Below are positions 34,372-42,404 of a stretch of DNA of 64,000 nucleotides, in pieces. Location of the stretch: positions 1 to 64,000 of the forward strand of contig NZ_MOBX01000006.1 of assembly GCF_003732425.1 (NCBI RefSeq). The letters run 5' to 3'. The notes under the pieces were generated by a model. The model had not been told where the DNA came from. It worked only from the letters and a program-made list of their open reading frames with translations, and searched no databases. Position numbers and translations under genes: made by a program. Each line of letters begins with the position of its first letter. Position 1 is the first letter of the stretch. Origin of the DNA: Pseudomonas fluorescens (GTDB lineage Bacteria > Pseudomonadota > Gammaproteobacteria > Pseudomonadales > Pseudomonadaceae).

Positions 34372-36345
34372 TTATTTGTGTCGCAGAACAAAAAGACGGG
34401 ATTGGCCCGACGCTTCTGTTTCCAGACCGCCCATCAAGTAGACGATTTTGTTTTCGGCGAGTGCTGTGTTCAACAGTACCTTGTCGGAAGGCTCATGTTT
34501 GTTGACCAGAGCTTTGGTTCGCAGCCAGTTCTTGGTATCCAGATCCGGATAATTGCCCTGCTTCAAGATCGGGAAACGCAGGATGAATACGAGGTCGACA
34601 CCTTGCCGTTGAAACATCAACGCATCTTGCTGGGTCGTCGAGTCTCGAAAGCTATGGGAGACCTGATAACCCTGTTCCGTCAGGATGTGCTGGAACAGTG
34701 TTCGCAGTTTTCTGCCGCGAACTTCGTGACTCTCGCGCAAATGCAGCGGCACGCGCTGTAAATCGAAGTCAATACATTGCAGGCCTTCGGCGAACCCTGA
34801 TGGTTTGGGAATGTGGCCCCCGCCAGCTCTGGAAAGCGAAGGCAGGAACAATAACGGGTCCACCAGATCATGTCGGCCGATTTTTTCATCCCGTCGGTTC
34901 TGCGACCTGATTGCCCAGTACTGAAAGGTTTCAAACAAATCGTTCAGCCCGTAACCATTGAGCGTTGCGGCGCGATTGGCGTGATGTTGTAGGGTCCGGG
35001 CGACGCCAAGCGCCGACTCGTTCGGCAAGTGCGGGAGTGTATCCGGCGCGTATTCATGGAGCGTGTCGGCGCGATTGGCGCGATTGAACATGGCACGGGC
35101 CACGGCATTCGCCGAATGGTCGGCCATATACGGGAACGTATCGTTAACGTATTGCGTGAGGGTGTTTTTAAATGGAAGGCCGGCGATGACTTCCCATTTG
35201 TCGTTGACCGGTAGTCCCCATTTTTCCCTCAACTTCACTGTGCCCTTTGGCTGCAACTGCGGGGTGGCGCGTAGCACCTGTTCGAACGCGTCGAAGTCTT
35301 CGGCGGAAAACCGTGGGTGTGTGATGAAGACCAGGTTGTCAGTGGCATGCCCCGATTGAGGAACGATTGGATAGTGTTGTCCGTCGATCTCGATGGAGTT
35401 CCCGGCGAGTGGTTTCGTAGCGCTTCCCCAGGTATGCCAGTCCACGGCAGGCAGAACAGGAACCGACGGCCCGGTAGTGTCCGGTTCAGCTTCCAGACGT
35501 GGCCGTTTGCTTGGTCCGGCCGTCGGCTCATCGGAGGTCGTGGCAGGTTGGCGATGATCCGGTTGCCGCGCATCCCCGGCCTTACGGCGCCAAAGCAGAG
35601 TGCCCGGTATTTGCTCGACGAGATCACCCGTCGGGCGCTGCCCGGCCCACGCCAGTTCAAACTGGCCGTTATTGTTGCGGCGAACCATGGCAGTGCCTTC
35701 TGCCATGTTGACGTAGGCGTTTTTGTGCTTGTCGTGACGAATTCCGGTTGTGGTGTCCGGATCACTTGTCAGCAGGGCTGCCAGGTGCGGGGGCAGAAAG
35801 AGCGATGTCTGTGAGGGGGGCGCCGGTGCCTGTACTGGCGGTAACCGGGTTTCAGACGTTAAGGGGCGCGTATACCAGTCTGCCTCGAGACGCCAGCGTG
35901 GCTGGCCATCGATTTTTTTCAGCAAGGGGGGCGTCACACCCGGTGCAGCAGGCCAGGGAATCTGCAAGTCGCCATTGATGTTTTGTTCGGCGCGGTAATA
36001 ACCACCTTCGCCAAGATGCGCATATAGATGGCCTTCGGGACTGAAGAACAAACCGTCCACGGAAGCATGGGGTTGCAGCAGATGACTTTGTAAGGCGGGC
36101 CAGGAAATCTCCCTGAGTTTCGCATTGAGTTCGTTGGTCACTGGATCGGTAATGTAGGTCACTATTACTTGCGGCACTGTATCCCTCCCTGAAGTGGCGG
36201 GAGGGGAGCTTTCGGGAAGCAGGTCAATCAACGGGCCAGTCATGGGGTTGTTCGGATGGATTGACCTCTGATCCTGCGCCGGTCGGGTGGTCGTAGAAGT
36301 ATCAGGAATTCGATTGCCCGTCGGGGGCTTGGGTGGTTTAGTCAT
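34372..36345 (-). CDS. Tandem paralogue family protein 1 (unknown, effector-like)
   Basis: The start MTKPPKPPTGN (657 residues) is chosen by likeness to its neighbours and AGAGA upstream. Layout: Pro/Thr-rich N-terminus (1-60); module A (about 80-153, GLFFSPEGHLYAHLGEGGYY ... IDGQPRWRLE); module B (about 200-255, IRHDKHKNAYVNMAEGTAMV ... VEQIPGTLLWRRK); linker with GPSKRPRLE (about 277-285); and a C-terminal domain (about 300-657) ending IVYLMGG ... LFVLRHK. Within that domain a segment of about 35 residues is repeated (NAVARAMFNRANRADTL, then LGVARTLQHHANRAATL). No signal peptide or membrane segment is seen. The family is unknown to me. It is last of five paralogues downstream of the RTX-like protein. 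Confidence 0.75.
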   Translation of the reverse strand: MTKPPKPPTGNRIPDTSTTTRPAQDQRSIHPNNPMTGPLIDLLPESSPPATSGRDTVPQVIVTYITDPVTNELNAKLREISWPALQSHLLQPHASVDGLFFSPEGHLYAHLGEGGYYRAEQNINGDLQIPWPAAPGVTPPLLKKIDGQPRWRLEADWYTRPLTSETRLPPVQAPAPPSQTSLFLPPHLAALLTSDPDTTTGIRHDKHKNAYVNMAEGTAMVRRNNNGQFELAWAGQRPTGDLVEQIPGTLLWRRKAGDARQPDHRQPATTSDEPTAGPSKRPRLEAEPDTTGPSVPVLPAVDWHTWGSATKPLAGNSIEIDGQHYPIVPQSGHATDNLVFITHPRFSAEDFDAFEQVLRATPQLQPKGTVKLREKWGLPVNDKWEVIAGLPFKNTLTQYVNDTFPYMADHSANAVARAMFNRANRADTLHEYAPDTLPHLPNESALGVARTLQHHANRAATLNGYGLNDLFETFQYWAIRSQNRRDEKIGRHDLVDPLLFLPSLSRAGGGHIPKPSGFAEGLQCIDFDLQRVPLHLRESHEVRGRKLRTLFQHILTEQGYQVSHSFRDSTTQQDALMFQRQGVDLVFILRFPILKQGNYPDLDTKNWLRTKALVNKHEPSDKVLLNTALAENKIVYLMGGLETEASGQSRLFVLRHK

Positions 36346-36551
36346 TGGCATATCTCTAAGTAATTGATCGTTAAATGTTCTCGGACTATGGGCCTTGCTG
36401 TGTTTGTTGCCGGGTGCCTGTAACAGTCGTCCCGCAGACAGCAAACGGCCATCGTCGCCTTGCGACGTTGGGTTATTTCGCTGAAATCGAATTGCAATTG
36501 CGCTGAATTCAAGTGTTTCGATGTGGTTGGTTGCAGTTGTCGTGGAAAGAC
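36346..36551. other. Gap between paralogues 1 and 2
   Basis: 206 bases without a gene. The sequence is rather AT-balanced (many TTG/CAA words). A separate promoter for paralogue 1 is possible, but I see no clear -35/-10 pair. Confidence 0.4.
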
Positions 36552-38471
36552 TCAGCCCTCCCTGACAATAAACAGCGTTGCCAGATGTTGTGTCCGTTTA
36601 TCAATGCCACCCAATAGATAGATCAGTCTCTGTTCCTCTTTATAGGTAGCCAAAGTTTGCTGTTTCTCGCCGATACGGATCTGCAGGTCGGTATCGCTCC
36701 AGTCAACACCGGGCGATGGGTTGCGCTGTAACTGCTGGCCGCTGACCGGAGGGAAATTCAATACAAACAGGCTGTTGATCTTTTCCCGGTAAAACAGCAG
36801 CGTGTTTTCACCCGTGCTGAGCGTTGCAGGGACGAGGCTGTAGCCGTTTTTCGTCAGTACGGCGCTGAACAGATTGCGCAGTTCAGGTGCTGCCGGCAGC
36901 ACGGCATGATCGATCCAGAGCTGAGCAAATTGTCCGGGATCGAAATCCAGTCGCTGCAAACCGTCACCCAACGAGGAAGGAAGCGACGACGACCGTTGGG
37001 CCGGATCCAGTGGCGGGAGTGTGCGTAACAGGCAAAGTGGCTCGGCGATATCCTGTCGTCGTACCTTGTTGTTCGTCCGGTCGGCCCAGAAGCGCAACGT
37101 CTGATTCAATACCGCCAGACCATGTCCGTTGATGATTTCGGATCTGTTGGCCTGATTGAACATGGCTCTGGCGAGGGAATCGGTTGATTCCTCGGTGAGA
37201 TATTTGAAATGGGTCGCGATGTATTGACTCAGTGGCATCTCGAACGGCAAGCGCTGGCCCGGAACGCTCCACCGATCATTGATCTTGACCACCCACCGAG
37301 GCTGCAATGCGGGTTCAGTGACAAGCATGCGCTTGAAATTGTCATACAGATCCGGTGAAAACCGCGGGTGTTTCATATAGGCCATGGTGGTGTCGGCGAT
37401 CAGGTTCTGAGTGACGACCTGGTAGTAAAGGTTGTCGATTTCAATGTGCGTTGCCAACGGCCAAGGGGTGGTCCTGCCCCAGTCGCGCCATGCCCCCGGT
37501 GACAGATCAAACGCGCCAACGCTGGACGAAATCAGGCTCCGGGCGAGTGCCTGTGCATCACTTTTACTGTCTGCGTCATCACCCATGAATGAACGTTTAG
37601 CGGGACCCGGAGCCGGATCGCTCGGCGTCGCAGGTCGGCGCCTGCCCTGCTGTGTATTGTCCTGGCGAGTAGAGGTTTGCGGTGTTTTAGGCCGCCAGTA
37701 GGGAGTTCCGGGTATCCGTTCCAGAAATGCGCCTGACGGCTTGCGGTCTGTGGCGGAGGTCTGCTGATACGCGCCGTCGTCATTTTTACCCACCATGACG
37801 GTGCCTTCGGCGGTATCGACATAGGTTTTTCGATTGCGGTCATATCGGATCGCATCGGGCGAGTCCGTTGCCAGAGAAAGCCGGGCCGCCAGATGCGAAG
37901 CCAGGTACGTCGGCGTGTGGCCTGTCATCACTGCGGGCGAGGCTGTTAAAGGTGTTCGTCTACCCGAATCCTCCATCAGCCAGGCCGGGATTTCGTAACG
38001 CCATAATGGTTGGTCCCTGATTTTGTTGACGAACGGGCCGGGTATTCCGGGGGAAAAATCGAAGGGAATCTGATAGCGACCATCGGGTTGGCGCTCGACC
38101 TGCAAATGGCCTTCATTCTCGACAGCGGCGTAAATCCTGCCATCGGCGCTGATGAACAGGCCACTGTCGATATCCAGGGGAATCAACAAATGCAGGCGTT
38201 CAGCGGGCCAGGTGAGCGAGCGCAACGCGGCATTCGGTGATAACGGGCGCGAGGCAGGCAGGTCACTCACCAGCACTGACGGTGGTGATGTCGATTCGCC
38301 GGTCGGCCCATTGATTGTCAGGTGGCCAGTGTGGTGTTCACCGAGCCTGACGGTGTCGATAGCCACACCAGGCACGGGATTGATTTCGGGCGACTCCGCC
38401 GCTGGTGAGCGGGGGCCCGTGGTGGAATCGGCTACCGCGATACCCGGGATTTTTTTCGGTGGTTTGGCCAT
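36552..38471 (-). CDS. Tandem paralogue family protein 2 (unknown, effector-like)
   Basis: The start MAKPPKKIPG (639 residues) is identical in form to its neighbours. A much longer open frame upstream overlaps paralogue 3, has Cys/Arg-rich nonsense sequence and is rejected. Module A spans about 85-160 (GLFISADGRIYAAVENEGHL, QVERQPDGRY, PLWRYE) and module B about 206-262 (AIRYDRNRKTYVDTAEGTVM, ERIPGTPYWRPK). The linker reads GPAKRSFMGD, so the KRPR motif of the others is degraded. The C-terminal domain has YLTEESTDSLARAMFNQANR and ends LIYLLGG ... LFIVREG. 43 bases separate it from paralogue 3. Function is unknown. Confidence 0.75.
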   Translation of the reverse strand: MAKPPKKIPGIAVADSTTGPRSPAAESPEINPVPGVAIDTVRLGEHHTGHLTINGPTGESTSPPSVLVSDLPASRPLSPNAALRSLTWPAERLHLLIPLDIDSGLFISADGRIYAAVENEGHLQVERQPDGRYQIPFDFSPGIPGPFVNKIRDQPLWRYEIPAWLMEDSGRRTPLTASPAVMTGHTPTYLASHLAARLSLATDSPDAIRYDRNRKTYVDTAEGTVMVGKNDDGAYQQTSATDRKPSGAFLERIPGTPYWRPKTPQTSTRQDNTQQGRRRPATPSDPAPGPAKRSFMGDDADSKSDAQALARSLISSSVGAFDLSPGAWRDWGRTTPWPLATHIEIDNLYYQVVTQNLIADTTMAYMKHPRFSPDLYDNFKRMLVTEPALQPRWVVKINDRWSVPGQRLPFEMPLSQYIATHFKYLTEESTDSLARAMFNQANRSEIINGHGLAVLNQTLRFWADRTNNKVRRQDIAEPLCLLRTLPPLDPAQRSSSLPSSLGDGLQRLDFDPGQFAQLWIDHAVLPAAPELRNLFSAVLTKNGYSLVPATLSTGENTLLFYREKINSLFVLNFPPVSGQQLQRNPSPGVDWSDTDLQIRIGEKQQTLATYKEEQRLIYLLGGIDKRTQHLATLFIVREG

Positions 38472-38514
38472 GCAGGTCATTCTCGATGGGGGTGGTTTTG
38501 GATGGACATGGCGC

Positions 38515-40425
38515 TCAACCTTCTCTGACGATGAACATAAGCGTCTGCTGCGCAGAGACGGTTTGCGTGCCACCGACCAGGTAAACGACCTTGTCGGGTT
38601 CGAGCAGTTGCCGCCATCTGGATTGCGCCAGGCGGGCTCTGAGTGTCGGCGCCAGCAGTTCATCGCCAGGATCGCTCCTGCGTTGCACTCTTCCGTCCGG
38701 GGCGCTAGGGCGCAGACGCAGGACGAACACCACATCCAGAGTGCTGCGCCGAAACAGCAAGGCGTCCTCGCTGAACAGTCGGCTGGTGCGATCCACGTCA
38801 TAACCGTTGTGCTGCAGAATCTCGCTGAATAATGTGCGCAGGCTGGAGCCGGGGGCTTGCACGGCCTCACGCCATCGTTGTTCGAACATCCGGGTATCGA
38901 AGTCGATGCGTTCAAGGCCCGTTGCAAAGGGCGAGGGCAGCAACAGTGTCTGTCCATCGAGATGGGCGGCGGGTTGGGCTGGCAGCACGGGAAGCATCAT
39001 CAGCGGGTCAGCGAGTTCACGTCTGGAGGCGACAGCAAGGGTCCGGTTTTCCCAGTGATAGAACGTGTCGAACAACACGCGCAGTCCGTCACCGTTGATC
39101 ACTTCACTGTGGTTGGCCTCGTTGAACGATGCTCTGGCGATGGCGCTCAGGGAGTGATCCGCCAGGTACTTGAAAGAGGTGGCTACAGACTGAGTCAGCG
39201 ATTTTGCGAATGATGGCTGCTCCACCACAATCCATCTGCCATCTTTCCTGATGGCCCACTTTGGTTGCAGTGATGGATTGTTCTTGAGCATCTGCTCGAA
39301 CGCGTCGTATCGACCCGGACTGAACAGTGGATGTTCAAGAAAGACCAGGGTCGTGTCTGGCAGTACGCGTTGTGGCACGATCACGTAGTGCTGAGCGTCT
39401 ATTTCTATGGAATCGTGCCATTCGGGCTTGAAGCTTCTCCCCCAGTGCCGCCAGTGTCCGGCAGAAGTGGCCGGTGCCAGCGGTCTGGCATCGGGTGCCG
39501 GTCCGAACAATGACCCTGTCTCGTCCGGTACTGGCTCTTCTGCCAGGCGGGGACGTTTGCCGGCGGCGGGCGCACGCTGGTCGGCCTCAACCGCGGACTG
39601 TTCCTGCACGGGGTGCGGCACGTCATGTTGCGATGATGACTGCGGCGCTTTTATCCGCCATTGTCCGGTGCCCGGGATCTGTTCAACGTCTGCGCCAAGC
39701 CAGTTGCGTTCGTGGGCGGAGGCCTGCCGGTAATGCCCCTCGGGTTGCCAGCGCACCAGACAGAGTGTGCCGTCTTCCATCTCGACATAAGTCGCTCCGC
39801 GTTTGTCGTGACGCAGGCCGTCCGGGCTGGCCTGGGCATTTCTTGTTCGCCAGGTGGCCTGGTCTGCCGTGAGGTGCCCGGGGAATTCACCGCCGGATGC
39901 GCCTGCTCTGGCCCGATTGGTCTCGGCGGGGAGCATCGCCCGGTCAACCGAAGCGGGCCGCCAGAAGGGCTGACCGTCGATCTGTTGCAGAAACGGGCCG
40001 GGCTCCCCCAGAGACGGCGGCCAGAACACTCGATATCGCCCATCCGGTTGACGCTCCACTTGCAGGTAACCTTCGCCGATGACCTGCGCATACGTGCCAC
40101 CTTGGGGGCTGTGAAACAGGCCATTGCCGATTGCGTGCAACAAATGAGCATTGGCTGCAGGCCAGGTGATGGAATTCATATTGCTCTCCAGCAACCCGGC
40201 AATCGACTCAGGCGCTGCTTCGATCACCACCGATGGCAAACGCCCGATCGCGTCTGGTGCGACATCCGCCGACGCGTCTGGTGTGGAGGCAGTCTGCCTG
40301 GCCGCGAGATCGGGAGTGTTGGTGCCGGAACGGGTGCCCGCTGATTGATTTGCTCCCGGTCTCGTCGGGGGCGACGGAGAGTCGGGTGGGGTGCTTAACG
40401 GAATTGGCTTGGGTGGTTTCACCAT
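38515..40425 (-). CDS. Tandem paralogue family protein 3 (unknown, effector-like)
   Basis: This 636-residue protein starts MVKPPKPIPL. The disordered Pro/Ser/Thr-rich region covers about 1-65. Module A is at 88-157 (GLFHSPQGGTYAQVIGEGYL, IDGQPFWR) and module B at 202-258 (GLRHDKRGATYVEMEDGTLC, QASAHERNWLGADVEQIPGT). The linker has AAGKRPRLAEEP (287-298). The C-terminal domain (about 322-636) has IEIDAQHYVIVPQ, DAFEQMLKNNPSLQPKW, ARASFNEANHSEVINGDGL and the final KVVYLVGG ... LMFIVREG. Module B is strikingly like that of paralogue 4. Cytosolic or exported by an unknown route; no signal peptide. Confidence 0.78.
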   Translation of the reverse strand: MVKPPKPIPLSTPPDSPSPPTRPGANQSAGTRSGTNTPDLAARQTASTPDASADVAPDAIGRLPSVVIEAAPESIAGLLESNMNSITWPAANAHLLHAIGNGLFHSPQGGTYAQVIGEGYLQVERQPDGRYRVFWPPSLGEPGPFLQQIDGQPFWRPASVDRAMLPAETNRARAGASGGEFPGHLTADQATWRTRNAQASPDGLRHDKRGATYVEMEDGTLCLVRWQPEGHYRQASAHERNWLGADVEQIPGTGQWRIKAPQSSSQHDVPHPVQEQSAVEADQRAPAAGKRPRLAEEPVPDETGSLFGPAPDARPLAPATSAGHWRHWGRSFKPEWHDSIEIDAQHYVIVPQRVLPDTTLVFLEHPLFSPGRYDAFEQMLKNNPSLQPKWAIRKDGRWIVVEQPSFAKSLTQSVATSFKYLADHSLSAIARASFNEANHSEVINGDGLRVLFDTFYHWENRTLAVASRRELADPLMMLPVLPAQPAAHLDGQTLLLPSPFATGLERIDFDTRMFEQRWREAVQAPGSSLRTLFSEILQHNGYDVDRTSRLFSEDALLFRRSTLDVVFVLRLRPSAPDGRVQRRSDPGDELLAPTLRARLAQSRWRQLLEPDKVVYLVGGTQTVSAQQTLMFIVREG

Positions 40426-40464
40426 CCTTGGTGCTCCATGGGTTGATTGGGTTGAGAGCGGCTG

Positions 40465-42147
40465 TCAGCCTTCTCTGACGATGAAGACGCTTTTTTTGCC
40501 TGGTTCGGTTTGTTGCACGCCGCCCACCAGATAGATGACCTGTTTTTGTGTCAGCTGAGCTTTCAACTCGCGCTGGGCCGCGACGGTCAGCCTGTTCTGG
40601 AACTCGGAACCGTAGATTTCGGCACCTGGCAATGTGGGACGAGGAATCGAGTTACCAGTGATTCGCGGCAGTTTCAGCACGAACACGGCAGCGATGCCCT
40701 CGCGGTGAAAGATCAATGCTCCTTCCTGCAATAGGCGCGAGGACGGATTGACCGTGTAGCCGTTGTTTCGCAGGAGCGTGCCGAATACGTTGCGCAGATT
40801 GGCAGGGGTGGGTGACGCTACGTATTCGGCCCATTCACCGGGAAACTTCTGCGGATCGAAATCGACTCGCTCAAATGTACGCGCGGTAGACGAGGGCAGG
40901 GAAAGGAGGCCGCCGGGATACAGGGAGTCGGGCTGTGCCGACAGTCTGGGCAACAGCATCAACGGGTCGAGCAGGTTGTGTGTAGTCGGCGCTTCGTTAT
41001 TGATGCGGTCGTGCCAGTGACGCAAGGTCAAAACCATCATCGACAACGCGTGGTTGTCGAGGGCTCTGGATTTTCTGCTGTGGTCGAATACTCCACGTGC
41101 GAGGGTGCGCTCGGTATGCTCCGACAAATATTTGAAGGCGCTGGAGACGTACTGCGTCATCGGCATCTCGAACGGCAAATGGTTTTCCACGACGTGCCAT
41201 TGGCCGTTGCGCTGGATCGCCCACTTCGGTTGATGTGAAGGCTCATTGATCAGCATGTGTTCAAACCCGTCGTAGTCGTCGGGCGAAAACCGCGGATGTT
41301 GCACGTAAACCAGGCCGGTTTGGGGGTGACCGCCCGTGGAGACAATCGAGAAGTGGGCGCCGTCTATTTCAATCGAATCGCCATGTTCCGGTTTGTTCGT
41401 TTTCCCCCAGTTTTTCCAAGGACCGGCGGACAGATCCATGACATTCGGCTGTCGCGAGATCAACGATTCCATCAATGCGTCGGCAGGAGCCGTGTCTGCC
41501 TGTTCGTGGCGCGGCCGTTTGCTCGGCCCTGCTACCACTTCGATGGTTTCAACAGGCGGCCGCTCGAGATCTGCCAGCGGACGTTCTGCCGACGTGGCCG
41601 TCGGCTCCACTCGTCGCCAGAGTGGGCTGGCGGGAATCTTTTCAACTTCAGCGCCAAGCCAGTTTCGGTCGTGGGCCGAGGCTTGCCGGTAATGCCCCTC
41701 GGATTGTCTGCGTACCAGCCAGAGCGTGCCGTCCTCCATCGTGATATACGACGCACCACGCTTGTCGTGACGAAAACCTTCCGGCGTGGGCGGGGTATTT
41801 TTCAGCAGGGCCGCCAGTTCAGGTGCAATGTTGACGTTGTCGGGCACATCCATAGCGCTTGCCTTCGGCGGCGTCGCGTCCGCTGCTCCCTGGGCCGGTT
41901 GCGCAGGTCGGACAAGTGAATGGGGCCGCGGATCGGGCAGGGTGTTGACGATGACGCTTGGACGCTGGCCGGGCACTTCGGGCGGGATCATCGAGGAAGA
42001 GGAGCCCGGGGTTGGACTCCCGCCTTCTGAGCCGGGGACAGACAGTCCCGTGTCGGTGCGAGTATCCGCCGAGGTCTCCGGTCGGGGCGGGGACAGCGAT
42101 GTGTCGGTTGACGTTGCAGCGGGAATTTTCTTGGGCGGCTTAGCCAT
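40465..42147 (-). CDS. Tandem paralogue family protein 4 (unknown, lacks module A)
   Basis: The start MAKPPKKIPA (560 residues) has GGAG 11 bases upstream. It is the shortest paralogue: the Pro/Ser-rich N-terminus (to about 100) passes straight to module B (122-179; FRHDKRGASYITMEDGTLWL, QASAHDRNWLGAEVEKIP), so module A is missing. The linker has AGPSKRPRHEQAD (206-218). The C-terminal domain has IEIDGAHFSIV, HPRFSPDDYDGFEHML and YLSEHTERTLARGVFDHSRK, and ends VIYLVGG ... SVFIVREG. Function is unknown. Confidence 0.78.
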   Translation of the reverse strand: MAKPPKKIPAATSTDTSLSPPRPETSADTRTDTGLSVPGSEGGSPTPGSSSSMIPPEVPGQRPSVIVNTLPDPRPHSLVRPAQPAQGAADATPPKASAMDVPDNVNIAPELAALLKNTPPTPEGFRHDKRGASYITMEDGTLWLVRRQSEGHYRQASAHDRNWLGAEVEKIPASPLWRRVEPTATSAERPLADLERPPVETIEVVAGPSKRPRHEQADTAPADALMESLISRQPNVMDLSAGPWKNWGKTNKPEHGDSIEIDGAHFSIVSTGGHPQTGLVYVQHPRFSPDDYDGFEHMLINEPSHQPKWAIQRNGQWHVVENHLPFEMPMTQYVSSAFKYLSEHTERTLARGVFDHSRKSRALDNHALSMMVLTLRHWHDRINNEAPTTHNLLDPLMLLPRLSAQPDSLYPGGLLSLPSSTARTFERVDFDPQKFPGEWAEYVASPTPANLRNVFGTLLRNNGYTVNPSSRLLQEGALIFHREGIAAVFVLKLPRITGNSIPRPTLPGAEIYGSEFQNRLTVAAQRELKAQLTQKQVIYLVGGVQQTEPGKKSVFIVREG

Positions 42148-42404
42148 TGAAGTGCTCCGATAAAGCAGCATCCGACGGTTTCACCGGACGCTCCAGAATG
42201 ATCAGGTGAACGTGCGCCGCAACGATTCTGAAATCGCGCGGCGGGTTTCAAGAGCACTTATGTTCGGTAATCGACAGCCAGGGTGTGCGGTATATATGTC
42301 TTGCTTTGCGGTCAGATGATGCAAGGCATTTCAGTGATATCGAAGAGCATGCGTGCCGTCGCGGCAACCCTCGATGCGCAATAACAAGGGTTCCCCGGCG
42401 GTTT
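42148..42404. other. Gap between paralogues 4 and 5
   Basis: 257 bases without a gene, longer than the about 40-base gaps between paralogues 2, 3 and 4. It holds the ribosome binding site of paralogue 4 and perhaps a promoter. No repeat of family A or B is present. Confidence 0.4.

Noticed and set aside
35235..35814. Open frames in other phases inside the paralogue genes
   Set aside because: They overlap the long conserved frames and lack a domain or good ribosome binding site.
38472..38957. N-terminal extension of paralogue 2 to 801 residues
   Set aside because: It overlaps the 3' part of paralogue 3, is Cys/Arg-rich, and the paralogues all start at M(A/V/T)K-type sequences.
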